Assembly (NCBI RefSeq): GCF_016595235.1
Contig: NZ_JAENHL010000008.1
Location: 1,076,624 to 1,140,623, forward strand
DNA from: Taklimakanibacter albus
Lineage (GTDB): Bacteria > Pseudomonadota > Alphaproteobacteria > Rhizobiales > Aestuariivirgaceae
DNA: 64,000 nucleotides
Direction: 5' to 3'
Below are positions 34,853 to 42,384 of this stretch, one piece after another (within the stretch, counting starts at the first letter, position 1; every line of letters starts with the position of its first letter). Below the pieces are notes generated by a model. That model saw only the letters and a program-made list of their open reading frames with translations. It ran no database searches and was not told the origin of the DNA. Both the position numbers and the translations under genes were made by a program.

Positions 34853-34881
34853 AGAAGGGCATGGTCGCCCCAAGCCCTTCT
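34853..34881. terminator. Bidirectional terminator-like hairpin
   Basis: AGAAGGGC and GCCCTTCT form a perfect 8-base stem with a 13-base loop between the convergent HYQDHR and NSSS-repeat genes. A-rich sequence before it and the absence of a long T-tract after it make it a better stop for the minus strand. Confidence 0.5.
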
Positions 34882-34901
34882 CCGCCACCTTCGGCAATTG
34901 C

Positions 34902-35258
34902 TCAGTTCTTTCGTTTCGCCGACCCCTTGCTTGTCCAATTTTTCGAATAGCCCGAGGAATTCGACGAGCTGTTGGATGAGCGGTTCGAGCTCGAATTCGA
35001 AGAGCTGTTTGAGCTCGAGTTGGAGGATGAATTTGACGAACTGTTCGAACTTGAATTCGAAGAGGAATTGGACGAGCTGTTGGAGCTCGAATTCGATGAC
35101 GAGTTCGACGAGCTGTTGCCCGCGAGGATGATCTGGCCAGTCCTGCCGGTCACTGTCTGTGCGCTTGGATAATCAGGCTTGGCAAGCGTCACGGCATCCG
35201 CCGCGCTCGCGCCAAGACCCAGGGCCAGGACTCCAGTGAGAATTGCTGTGCGTTTCAT
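34902..35258 (-). CDS. Secreted low-complexity protein with NSSS repeats
   Basis: A 118-residue protein with a signal peptide (ILTGVLALGLGASAADA) and, from residue 48 to 103, fourteen tetrapeptides of the NSSS type (eleven perfect in a row, then NRSS, NSSS, NSSG). It ends in a basic tail. All six Ser codons and both Asn codons are used within the repeat, so the peptide pattern has been kept while the codons diverged. The start at 35258 follows an AAGGAAG ribosome-binding site. The family and function are unknown; a flexible surface or matrix protein is a possibility. Confidence 0.72.
   Translation of the reverse strand: MKRTAILTGVLALGLGASAADAVTLAKPDYPSAQTVTGRTGQIILAGNSSSNSSSNSSSNSSSNSSSNSSSNSSSNSSSNSSSNSSSNSSSNRSSNSSSNSSGYSKNWTSKGSAKRKN
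34950..35117 (-). repeat. 12-base coding repeat array for NSSS tetrapeptides
   Basis: Fourteen consecutive 12-base units encode the tetrapeptide array. The units differ at synonymous positions, so this is not a fresh tandem duplication. Confidence 0.8.
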
Positions 35259-35338
35259 ATGGCTTCCTTTCATCTGTTCGCGGGCGGCCTCATGCGCACC
35301 CGTGTGATGAACGGACGATGCCCGCCCCTATTCCCGCT

Positions 35339-35428
35339 AAAGCGCGATGGTTTAGCCATCGCGCTTTATTTTCTTGCTTGCGCATGATCTCTCCGGAAAA
35401 TCGCTTCGCACTTTTCCGGATCATGCTC
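35339..35428. repeat. Dispersed palindromic repeat, second copy, with hairpin
   Basis: The left part is a perfect 12-base hairpin (AAAGCGCGATGG, 5-base loop, complement, 35339-35367) followed by ATTTTCTT. The right part (35380-35428) begins GCGCATGATCTCTCCGGAAA and ends CCGGATCATGCTC, related to the 29614 copy. The combination AAAGCGCGATG...CATGATC is a known rhizobial repeat type. The hairpin probably ends transcription of the DUF6065-like gene, whose stop codon touches the repeat. Confidence 0.75.
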
Positions 35429-36183
35429 TATCTCCTGGCGCGCGCGAATTTGCGGTACCAGCCCTCGCTGGCGAGCGTGTTGCGGCGTATCCGTTCGCGC
35501 GTGGCACTCTCCTCATGATCCTCGGCACGCGGGGTGAGTGACGGCGTCAGAGCGGCATCGGCGCGTTTGAACGGAATGACCTGAACGAGCGGCGTTCCCT
35601 TCTCCAATATGTGCACGCCATCGTCACCGGTGGCGAGAAACGGAAAGTTGATCAACGCATGATAATTATCGGTATCGACGACACCGGCAATGATCTCGAC
35701 CGGCAGCACGGGCCGGTTGAGCGGCGCCACAAACAGGCAGCTCCATCCCGGCGGTGTCATGATGGTCCAGTAGTTGTGGAACTTCATCGGCGGCCGGTCC
35801 GCCATCGGGTGGCCTGCGATCTGATGACTGCCATGGTTGCTGACCATGACCTTGTCGAACTCCCAGCCGGCCTCCACCGTCTTGCCGCCGTCTCTGATCT
35901 CAAGCCGGGTCGTCGCCGCGAGCGGCAGGATGAAACCCAGCGTCATGGCGTCGAGGAAGGGCATGCAGCGCTTGACGGTGAGGCCGTTATTGGTGGCCGA
36001 GACACTGGCGCCGTCGATAGCGGGCAGGCGGCGGAACCAATCCGGCAAGCTCGCTTTGGCCGGAACAGGTTCGGCGATAACGCCTTTGTCCTCAGGCGCG
36101 CAAATGAAGCTGATGACGGGATCTGCGACTTCCGAATCCGGTTCGCCCTTACGCAGGAAGCTCAGCACCTTGGCGATGGTCAT
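35428..36183 (-). CDS. DUF6065-like protein of unknown function
   Basis: A 251-residue soluble protein, beginning MTIAKVLSFLRKGEPDS behind a GGAGGAG ribosome-binding site. It has a conserved-looking core with SLPDWFRRLPAI, VKRCMPFLDAMTLGFILPL and HNYWTIMTPPGWSCLFVAPLN (given in parts), resembling the uncharacterised DUF6065 family. No signal peptide or membrane segment is evident. It lies 42 bases downstream of the mntR-like gene and may be co-transcribed with it. Function is unknown. Confidence 0.6.
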   Translation of the reverse strand: MTIAKVLSFLRKGEPDSEVADPVISFICAPEDKGVIAEPVPAKASLPDWFRRLPAIDGASVSATNNGLTVKRCMPFLDAMTLGFILPLAATTRLEIRDGGKTVEAGWEFDKVMVSNHGSHQIAGHPMADRPPMKFHNYWTIMTPPGWSCLFVAPLNRPVLPVEIIAGVVDTDNYHALINFPFLATGDDGVHILEKGTPLVQVIPFKRADAALTPSLTPRAEDHEESATRERIRRNTLASEGWYRKFARARR

Positions 36184-36225
36184 GTGTCTCTCCTCCACTG
36201 GAGGCGAAACGGACCGACGGCGGCA

Positions 36226-36681
36226 TTATTCCCGTTTGCGCAGGAAATCGCGAAAGGCGTTGAGCGTCTCCAGGCTGACATGATGCTCGATGCCCTCGGC
36301 GTCGACGCGCGCGATTTCCGGGCTGATTCCCAAGGCGCAGAGGAAGCTCTCGACAACTTGGTGGCGCTCGCGGCTTTTCTCCGCGAGGCCGGCGCCCGCC
36401 TCGGTGAGGAACACGCCGCGATAGGGCCGTTGCTGGATGAGTCCCTCGGCGGCAAGCCGCTTCAGCATCTTGGCGACCGTCGGTTGCGCCACACCCAGAC
36501 GTTGTGCGATATCCACCTGGCGCGCTTCGCCGCGATCGGCGATAAGGTCGGCAATCAGCTCGACATAGTCCTCGATAAGCTCAGTGCGCCGGTTATGACG
36601 CGTCTGGCGGAAGCTCTCCATATGGGTGTCGGCATCGACCAGGGTGCTTTCGGGAGCAGGTGCTTTTGTCGGTTTCATCAT
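36226..36681 (-). CDS. mntR: MntR-type manganese-responsive regulator (DtxR family)
   Basis: A 151-residue metal-dependent repressor. An N-terminal extension of about 30 residues precedes the winged helix ([20 protein letters not shown]), as in E. coli-type MntR. The dimerisation region contains candidate metal ligands in [13 protein letters not shown] and [10 protein letters not shown]. There is no SH3-like domain, matching MntR rather than DtxR/IdeR. It is divergent from the multicopper oxidase/ZIP operon, with two dyads between that suit its binding. Confidence 0.87.
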   Translation of the reverse strand: MMKPTKAPAPESTLVDADTHMESFRQTRHNRRTELIEDYVELIADLIADRGEARQVDIAQRLGVAQPTVAKMLKRLAAEGLIQQRPYRGVFLTEAGAGLAEKSRERHQVVESFLCALGISPEIARVDAEGIEHHVSLETLNAFRDFLRKRE

Positions 36682-36713
36682 CGGTGAATCAGTAGACTTC
36701 GCAATTAAAGATC

Positions 36714-36727
36714 ATAGCCGAGGCTAT
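36714..36727. promoter_or_regulatory. MntR-like box 1
   Basis: ATAGCCGAGGCTAT is an inverted repeat with perfect 6-base arms around a GA centre, 32 bases upstream of the mntR start. AGC...GCT arms are typical of MntR/Mur-type boxes. Confidence 0.65.
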
Positions 36728-36751
36728 AGGATATTCTGTTGCTTCAAGCAA

Positions 36752-36771
36752 ATTATAGCCATTGCTATAAT
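36752..36771 (+). promoter_or_regulatory. MntR-like box 2 overlapping the -10 of the oxidase/ZIP promoter
   Basis: ATTATAGC, CATT, GCTATAAT is a perfect 8-base inverted repeat. Its right arm contains TATAAT (36766-36771), a consensus -10 hexamer with TTCAAG 17 bases upstream. Binding by a repressor would directly block the promoter of the 36821 gene. Confidence 0.75.
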
Positions 36772-36820
36772 AACTCCCTTATGCTCTTATTGTTTGTAGG
36801 GGCTAAAAAAGGGAGCGGTC

Positions 36821-37966
36821 ATGCCGGGTTGGTTGCCATTCGATCTCAAACGACGGGGATTCATCGGTGCGGGCCTCGTAGCCGCCAGCGCCGCCGCTTT
36901 CGGCGCCAAAGGAGCACTCGGGCAAGGCGAACAGACGTCCGGGCACCAGGGCCATCAGGCGCCGGCGAGCGGCACGTCGACCTATGACGCCACCAATCAC
37001 ATGAACGCCCATGGCGAGATGATCACCATTGGCGATGTCGATCCGGCGCGAAACGGTTTCGATCCGACCGCCATGCTGACCGACTGGGAGACAGGCGAGG
37101 TCTCCACTCTTCCCGACGGACGCAGGCTGCGCACCTTCCAGGTGACCGCCGAAGACAAGGAAATCGAGATCGCGCCTGGTGTGATGTTTCCGGCCTGGAC
37201 CTTCAATGGCCGCGTGCCCGGCCCGGCGCTGCGCGCGACGGAGGGTGACCGGGTACGCGTCGTGTTCAAGAATTTCGGCTCGCACCCGCATTCGATGCAT
37301 TTCCACGGCTTCCATGCGGCGCGCATGGACGGCATTCCGGGTGCCGGCCTCGTGCCGCCGGGCGGTGAGTTCGTCTATGAATTCGATGCACGGCCCTATG
37401 GCTGCCATCTCTATCATTGTCACGCGCTGCCGCTGGCGCGCCATATCCATAAAGGCATGTACGGCCTGTTCGTCATCGATCCCGATCCGGCGCGGCATCC
37501 GGAGATGGCGGCGGTCGCCAGCTCACGCCTCTACGGCACGCCGGAAAATGCCCAATGGCAGGAAATGGCGATGGTGATGAACGCCTTCGACACGAATTTC
37601 GACGGTGAGAACGAGTTCTATGCCTGCAACACCATCGCTCATTGTTACGCCAAGCAGCCGATCAAGGTGGTGCGCAGCCGGCCGGTGCGCATCTACCTGG
37701 TCAATGTCACCGAGTTCGACCCGATCAACTCTTTTCATCTGCACGGCAATTTCTTCGACTATTACGACCAGGGAACGACATTGACGCCGACGCTCAAGAC
37801 CGTCGACGTGATCATGCAATGCCAGGCGCAACGCGGCATCCTCGAATTCACTTTCGCCGAGCAGCCCGATCACGAGCCCGGCCTCTACATGTTCCATGCG
37901 CATCAGTCGGAATTCACCGAGCTCGGCTGGATGGGCATGTTCGACGTCGTCGAGGCGCTGTCATGA
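36821..37966 (+). CDS. Two-domain multicopper oxidase, Tat-exported
   Basis: A 381-residue periplasmic oxidase. A Tat signal (KRRGFIGAGL) starts near residue 10. Four HxH motifs are visible: H160/H162 (MHFHG), H199/H201 (YHCH), H306/H308 (FHLHG) and H359/H361 (FHAH), enough for a trinuclear type 2/3 centre. The type 1 copper ligands Cys200, His208 and Met213 are in the first domain, while the last motif has Ala in place of Cys, so the type 1 site is in domain 1, unlike three-domain laccases. Possible substrates are metal ions such as Mn(II) or Fe(II). Start has GGGAG six bases before. It overlaps the ZIP gene (ATGA). Confidence 0.85.
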   Translation: MPGWLPFDLKRRGFIGAGLVAASAAAFGAKGALGQGEQTSGHQGHQAPASGTSTYDATNHMNAHGEMITIGDVDPARNGFDPTAMLTDWETGEVSTLPDGRRLRTFQVTAEDKEIEIAPGVMFPAWTFNGRVPGPALRATEGDRVRVVFKNFGSHPHSMHFHGFHAARMDGIPGAGLVPPGGEFVYEFDARPYGCHLYHCHALPLARHIHKGMYGLFVIDPDPARHPEMAAVASSRLYGTPENAQWQEMAMVMNAFDTNFDGENEFYACNTIAHCYAKQPIKVVRSRPVRIYLVNVTEFDPINSFHLHGNFFDYYDQGTTLTPTLKTVDVIMQCQAQRGILEFTFAEQPDHEPGLYMFHAHQSEFTELGWMGMFDVVEALS

Positions 37967-39153
37967 GCACCGATCAGGCCTCGTCCATTCCCGCCACGCG
38001 TCCATGGCAGAAGCTCCTCTGGGTGCTGGCGCCGCTCGTCGTTCTCGGCCTCGCTCTGTGGTGGCTCATCGCCGGCAATCTTCTCGGCAGCTTCAACAAC
38101 GGCGCGCCGCCGGTCGAGAATCTCACCGTCGAGCGCACCATCCTCGATCAGAACGGCCTTCGCCTCCTGGTCAGGGGCGGTGGGTCGGAAGCGATGAAGA
38201 TCGCGCAGGTCCAGGTCGACGCGGCTTATTGGCGCTTCACCCAGGACCCGCCCGGCGCGATCGAACGCGGCGCCTCGGCCTGGATCGCCATTCCCTTCCC
38301 CTGGGTGTTGGGTGAGGCGCATAAGGTGACCTTCGTCACCAATACGGGCGCCACTTTCGAGCACGATATCCCGGTCGCGGTCGAAACGCCGCAAAGCTCC
38401 TCGCTCAATTTCGCCGCGCAGGGGATGCTCGGCGCCTTTGTCGGCATCGTGCCGGTGGTGATCGGCCTCATGTTCTATCCCGCGCTGCGTGGCGCCGGCC
38501 CGCAGGTCATGAACTTCCTGCTCGCCTTGACGGTGGGCCTCCTCGCCTTCCTGTTCATCGATACGCTGGAGGACGCCTTCGAATTCGCCGGGCGCTCGGC
38601 CACGATCTTCCAAGGGCCGATGATGGTTCTCCTCGCCGCAGCGGCGAGCTTCATCCTGCTCCTCGGCATTTCACGCCGGCAAGGCCATCCGAGCGGCCTG
38701 GCGCTCGCCACTTTCATCGCCATCGGCATCGGCCTGCATAATCTGGGCGAAGGTCTCGCCATCGGCGCCGCCTTCGCCGCCGGCGCGGCGGGCCTCGGCA
38801 CCTTCCTGGTCATGGGCTTCACGCTCCACAACATCACCGAAGGCATCGGCATCGCGGCCCCCCTGCTCAAGATCAAGCCGTCGCTGGCGCGCTTCGCCGG
38901 CCTCGCCCTTATCGCCGGCGGTCCGGCGGTGCTCGGCATGTGGATGGGCAGCCTCGCTTATGCGCCACATTGGTCGGCGCTGGCGCTGGCGATCGGCGCC
39001 GGCGCCATCCTCCAGGTCATCATCGAGGTCTCGGCCTTCCTCGCCCGTTCGTCGGAGGATCCGGTCAAGGCTCTGATGGCGCCGGTCACGCTTGCCGGCG
39101 CAGCGGCAGGCCTCGCCCTCATGTATGGAACGGCGATGCTGATCAAGATCTGA
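37963..39153 (+). CDS. ZIP-family metal transporter with N-terminal periplasmic domain
   Basis: A 396-residue inner-membrane protein. Residues 18-37 form an extra membrane helix and about 50-145 a beta-rich periplasmic domain, before the eight-helix ZIP core. The ZIP signature histidines and glutamates are in HNLGEG (259-264) and HNITEG (289-294). Its ATG overlaps the oxidase stop in ATGA, so the two are translationally coupled. Control by an MntR-like regulator points to import of Mn, Fe or Zn. Ordinary ZIP proteins are about 260-310 residues and lack the periplasmic addition. Confidence 0.85.
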   Translation: MSTDQASSIPATRPWQKLLWVLAPLVVLGLALWWLIAGNLLGSFNNGAPPVENLTVERTILDQNGLRLLVRGGGSEAMKIAQVQVDAAYWRFTQDPPGAIERGASAWIAIPFPWVLGEAHKVTFVTNTGATFEHDIPVAVETPQSSSLNFAAQGMLGAFVGIVPVVIGLMFYPALRGAGPQVMNFLLALTVGLLAFLFIDTLEDAFEFAGRSATIFQGPMMVLLAAAASFILLLGISRRQGHPSGLALATFIAIGIGLHNLGEGLAIGAAFAAGAAGLGTFLVMGFTLHNITEGIGIAAPLLKIKPSLARFAGLALIAGGPAVLGMWMGSLAYAPHWSALALAIGAGAILQVIIEVSAFLARSSEDPVKALMAPVTLAGAAAGLALMYGTAMLIKI

Positions 39154-39191
39154 TCAGTGAAACAAGGAGACGATCGGCACCGCCGATCGTT

Positions 39192-39557
39192 TCAATCATA
39201 ATAATGGACTTCGAGCAGGAGGCAGCCGCCTTGCGAGCGGAACGGCCCATGTGCGACGCCGGGCGGACGGCACGCATAGGTATTGGCGGCAAATGTTTCT
39301 TCACCTGGGGCGGCGCCTACGATCAGATCACCCGCGATCAGATACACCTCCTCCCAGTATTCATGGGTGAAAGGCGTCGTGGTGAAGGCACCGGGCAGAA
39401 AACGCAAAAGCCGTGTGCGATGACCGCTCGCCGCCTCTTCATCGAGCCGGCCCGACAGGATTTTCTGCTCGATGCCCGGCGGATAGCCCGCAGGGACATG
39501 CCAGCCGCCCGCCATGTCGAGCGCGTGAAACTCCAGATGCTCCTTGTTGATCGCCAT
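39192..39557 (-). CDS. Cupin-domain protein
   Basis: A 121-residue small beta-barrel protein. The first cupin motif is around PFTHEYWEEVYLIAGDL, the second around ACRPPGVAHGPFRS with a metal-ligand His. ATG 39557 is preferred because GAGGG precedes it; a GTG at 39569 overlapping the HpaB stop is possible. It is the last gene of the monooxygenase operon and may be a ring-modifying dioxygenase, isomerase or a binding protein. The substrate is unknown. Confidence 0.75.
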   Translation of the reverse strand: MAINKEHLEFHALDMAGGWHVPAGYPPGIEQKILSGRLDEEAASGHRTRLLRFLPGAFTTTPFTHEYWEEVYLIAGDLIVGAAPGEETFAANTYACRPPGVAHGPFRSQGGCLLLEVHYYD

Positions 39558-39565
39558 GCCGGCCC

Positions 39566-41053
39566 TCACGCCGCCAGCGGCGAGACGCCGCCGATCTCGT
39601 CGCTCAGAGAATAGCCGTCGAGCATGCGGTCAACGAAGCCGGTGCAGCGATCCCAGTCGAAGGTGCGGAAGCTATGTCCCTTGGTGACGAACGTGGCCCC
39701 GGCATAGAACATTTCATATTGTGTGTGCCGGGACGCGAATTCCGAACCGACCGCATCCCAGGCGAGCTTGAAGAATTTGACCCGGCTTTCCGAGGAACAG
39801 ACGGGTGACTGCTGCGTCCGATCGATGAGGCCGCGCAATTCGCCATTGGCGAAATCGTGGACGGAGGACGGCAGCATGATGAGGCCGCCACCGGCCAGGC
39901 CGCGTAGCGCCGTGATCACCTGCCCGTAGAGCTCCTGAGTCAGCACCTGAGCGGCATAGAGCGTATGGCTGTCGGGGATGAAATACCCGCCCTGCATTCT
40001 GCCCTTTATCTCCATGGCGTGTACGAGCGCGTCGACCATCGTATTCTGCGCCGCGAGCGCGCCCAGTGTTTCATGCACCTGCGGGAATCCGATGATGCCG
40101 TTGGTCTCGGCGATCCGCCGCGCGATGCCGACCAGGAAACGCATCTTCACCATCAGGCGGATCTGCGATTGGTAATTCTGATAGACATGCGCCGGCGTGG
40201 CATGAAACTGCCGCTGGCACATCGCGATATCCTGGTTGATGAAGACGCGCGGCCACTCGACCTTCACATCGTCGAAATAGAGGACGGCGTCGTTCTCGTC
40301 GAAGCGGCTGGCGAGCGGATTGTCGAAGACGCTCGGCGCGCCCGCTTCGTAAGATTTGCGCGACAGGATCTTCAGCCCCTTGGCATTCATCGGCACGGCG
40401 AAGGACACGGCATAACGCTCTTCACCGGCGCGCAGCGGCTGGATGCAGGTCACCAGCACCTCATTCGCCATGATGCCGCCGGTCGCCAGCATCTTGGCGC
40501 CCCGAATGGTGAGGCCCGTGCCGTCCTGATCGACCACGCCGGCGGTAAGGAATGGATCCTGCTGCTCACCCGCCGGGCGGGATCTATCGGCCTGCGGATT
40601 GATGATCACATAGGTCAGATAGAGATCATTGGCGCGGGCGAAGTGGAAATAGTCAGCGAGCGCTCCGGCGCGCGCCGCGTCATAGAAGCGGAAGGTATCG
40701 ATCCCCATATACATGCCGGCAAGACAGGAAGCGACATGATCAGGCGCTCGCCCGAGGAAGCCGCCATGCAGCTCGGCCCAGGCCTCCAACGCCCGGCGGC
40801 GCTCGACGAGTTCCTGATAGCTGCGCGGCAGCTGCCAGATGCGGTTGGCGCGGTCCCCTTGCGTTTCCGGCGCATCGAAGGTCATCAGTTCGAGATTTTC
40901 CGGGCGCGACTGGAAGTCGTAGAGCGCGCCGACCGTGGCGATGGAGCGCCTGAAGGCCGGACATTCGGTGACATCACCGGAAAGCGCGCCGTCGATATAG
41001 ACCTGCCGGCCGTCCTTCAGCGACGCGATATGCTGGGAGCCTGTCTTGATCAT
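39566..41053 (-). CDS. 4-hydroxyphenylacetate 3-monooxygenase-like oxygenase (HpaB family)
   Basis: A 495-residue FADH2-dependent aromatic hydroxylase, large component. It begins MIKTGSQHIASLKDGRQVYI, a typical HpaB entry, and has the acyl-CoA-dehydrogenase-like fold signatures NDLYLTYVIINPQADRS and RGAKMLATGGIMANE. Start 41053 has a GGAGG ribosome-binding site. The flavin reductase gene 16 bases upstream supplies FADH2. No other hpa genes are nearby, so the substrate may be another phenol or a pyrrole. Confidence 0.85.
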   Translation of the reverse strand: MIKTGSQHIASLKDGRQVYIDGALSGDVTECPAFRRSIATVGALYDFQSRPENLELMTFDAPETQGDRANRIWQLPRSYQELVERRRALEAWAELHGGFLGRAPDHVASCLAGMYMGIDTFRFYDAARAGALADYFHFARANDLYLTYVIINPQADRSRPAGEQQDPFLTAGVVDQDGTGLTIRGAKMLATGGIMANEVLVTCIQPLRAGEERYAVSFAVPMNAKGLKILSRKSYEAGAPSVFDNPLASRFDENDAVLYFDDVKVEWPRVFINQDIAMCQRQFHATPAHVYQNYQSQIRLMVKMRFLVGIARRIAETNGIIGFPQVHETLGALAAQNTMVDALVHAMEIKGRMQGGYFIPDSHTLYAAQVLTQELYGQVITALRGLAGGGLIMLPSSVHDFANGELRGLIDRTQQSPVCSSESRVKFFKLAWDAVGSEFASRHTQYEMFYAGATFVTKGHSFRTFDWDRCTGFVDRMLDGYSLSDEIGGVSPLAA

Positions 41054-41069
41054 GGTACCCTCCAGACGT

Positions 41070-41606
41070 TCAGTAATGGATGTCGAGCGGCCACAGAGGT
41101 GCCGCGAACTCGGTCGGCTGCAGCGCCGCATAACGCCCCTTGCCGAAGACAAGCGGTTGTCGGTCGCCATGGTCGCGGAAACGCTTCACCTCGGCGATGA
41201 ACAGCATGTGGTCGCCTCCGTCATGCCGGGCATAGGCGGCGCATTCGAAGACCGCGATCACGCCTGGCAAGAGCGGCACGCCCATGAAACCATCGCTATA
41301 ACTGGTCGCTTCCCATTTGTTGGCAAGGGAGCGGGCAAATCTGTTGGAGAGGTCCTTCTGGTTCTCGGCCAGCACATTGACGGCATAGGCTTCCGCCTTC
41401 ATCCAGAGCGGAAGGCTCGCGGCCTTCCGGTCGATGCTGAACAGGATGAGAGGCGGCGCCAGCGACAGAGAGTTGAACGAGCTGACCGTCATGCCGAGCG
41501 GCTCGCCTTCAACCTTCGCGGTCACGATGCAGACACCGGTTGGAAACTGTCCCAGCGCTTGCCGGAACGCCCTCGTGTCGAAGGCTGTTTCCACCACGGC
41601 GGTCAT
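41070..41606 (-). CDS. Flavin reductase, HpaC-like small component
   Basis: A 178-residue flavin reductase-like domain protein with ALGQFPTGVCIVTAKVEGE and GMTVSSFNSLSLAPPLILF, the flavin-binding pattern of the HpaC/ActVB family, and the histidine-containing GDHMLFIAEVKRF near the C-terminus. The ATG at 41606 overlaps the GntR stop (ATGA). It should provide reduced flavin to the HpaB-like oxygenase downstream. Confidence 0.87.
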   Translation of the reverse strand: MTAVVETAFDTRAFRQALGQFPTGVCIVTAKVEGEPLGMTVSSFNSLSLAPPLILFSIDRKAASLPLWMKAEAYAVNVLAENQKDLSNRFARSLANKWEATSYSDGFMGVPLLPGVIAVFECAAYARHDGGDHMLFIAEVKRFRDHGDRQPLVFGKGRYAALQPTEFAAPLWPLDIHY

Positions 41607-42301
41607 GATGGCGGCCGTCCCCATTTCGGCATCGCCGGCAGCCGCAAGGCGGCGAGCGTCGTCTCCAGATGCCGCGCCACCGCTTCAGCGGCGCGCTCGC
41701 CATCACGCATGCGCAGCGCCGCCACGATCGCCGCATGTTCAGCGAGAACTTCATCGATGCGCCGGCCTGAGGTGGTGAGCGCATAGGCACCCATGCGCAG
41801 CTGACGATCCCTCAGGCTCTCATAGAAGCCGGCGAGCACCGGATTGCCGGCGGCGCTGACGATGGCGCGATGAAACTCGCGATCGCTCTCGATGAAGGCG
41901 ACCGGATCGTCCTTCTGTGCCGCCTGCCGCGCGACCAGCTCATCGAGCTGCTCGGCCAGTGCGGCGCCGAGACCGGCGGCGCGCCGCGCGCACCATTCCT
42001 CGACCAATCCGCGCGCCTGCATGACGGCGTCGATATCGGCTTCGGTCACCGGGGGAACATAGGCGCCCTTTTTCGGCACGATCTGCAGGACGCCGTCAGC
42101 CTCGAGCCGCAGCAAGGCCTCGCGCACCGGGGTGCGCGACGTACCGGTCGCCTGAGAAACCTCCGCTTCGGTGAGGAAAACCCCGTCTCTCCTAGGGAGC
42201 GTCGCGATGTGCTGCTTGAGCCATCTGAAAACGACATCCTGGGCCGCTTCGGCTCTACGGCCGGTCGATGGGAAGCTCTGTGAGCGCTCGACCTTTGTCA
42301 T
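41603..42301 (-). CDS. GntR-family regulator (FCD) of the monooxygenase operon
   Basis: A 232-residue regulator with an N-terminal winged helix (TEAEVSQATGTSRTPVREAL) and an FCD ligand domain with DREFHRAIVSAAGNP and EHAAIVAAL, which carry likely metal-binding histidines. First gene of an operon with the flavin reductase, oxygenase and cupin genes, which it probably represses together with itself. Confidence 0.86.
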   Translation of the reverse strand: MTKVERSQSFPSTGRRAEAAQDVVFRWLKQHIATLPRRDGVFLTEAEVSQATGTSRTPVREALLRLEADGVLQIVPKKGAYVPPVTEADIDAVMQARGLVEEWCARRAAGLGAALAEQLDELVARQAAQKDDPVAFIESDREFHRAIVSAAGNPVLAGFYESLRDRQLRMGAYALTTSGRRIDEVLAEHAAIVAALRMRDGERAAEAVARHLETTLAALRLPAMPKWGRPPS

Positions 42302-42318
42302 AGACAGGATGTATATAT

Positions 42319-42330
42319 CTTGTATGCAAG
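42319..42330. promoter_or_regulatory. Possible GntR operator
   Basis: CTTGTATGCAAG has 4-base perfect arms and the TTGTAT...CAA character of FCD-type GntR operators. It is 17 bases upstream of the GntR start, within an AT-rich stretch. Confidence 0.45.
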
Positions 42331-42384
42331 TTTGGCAAGAAAATTCCTCTAGGTTAATTATGTAACTGAACGCATGGCTTCAAG

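Noticed and set aside
34950-35117. CRISPR-like or tandem DNA repeat
   Set aside because: The 12-base units encode an in-frame peptide array with synonymous differences and have no spacers.
34972-35172. Plus-strand frame rich in Glu, Phe and Leu
   Set aside because: It is the complement of the NSSS repeat array. The minus-strand frame has a signal peptide and ribosome-binding site, so the acidic frame is an artefact.
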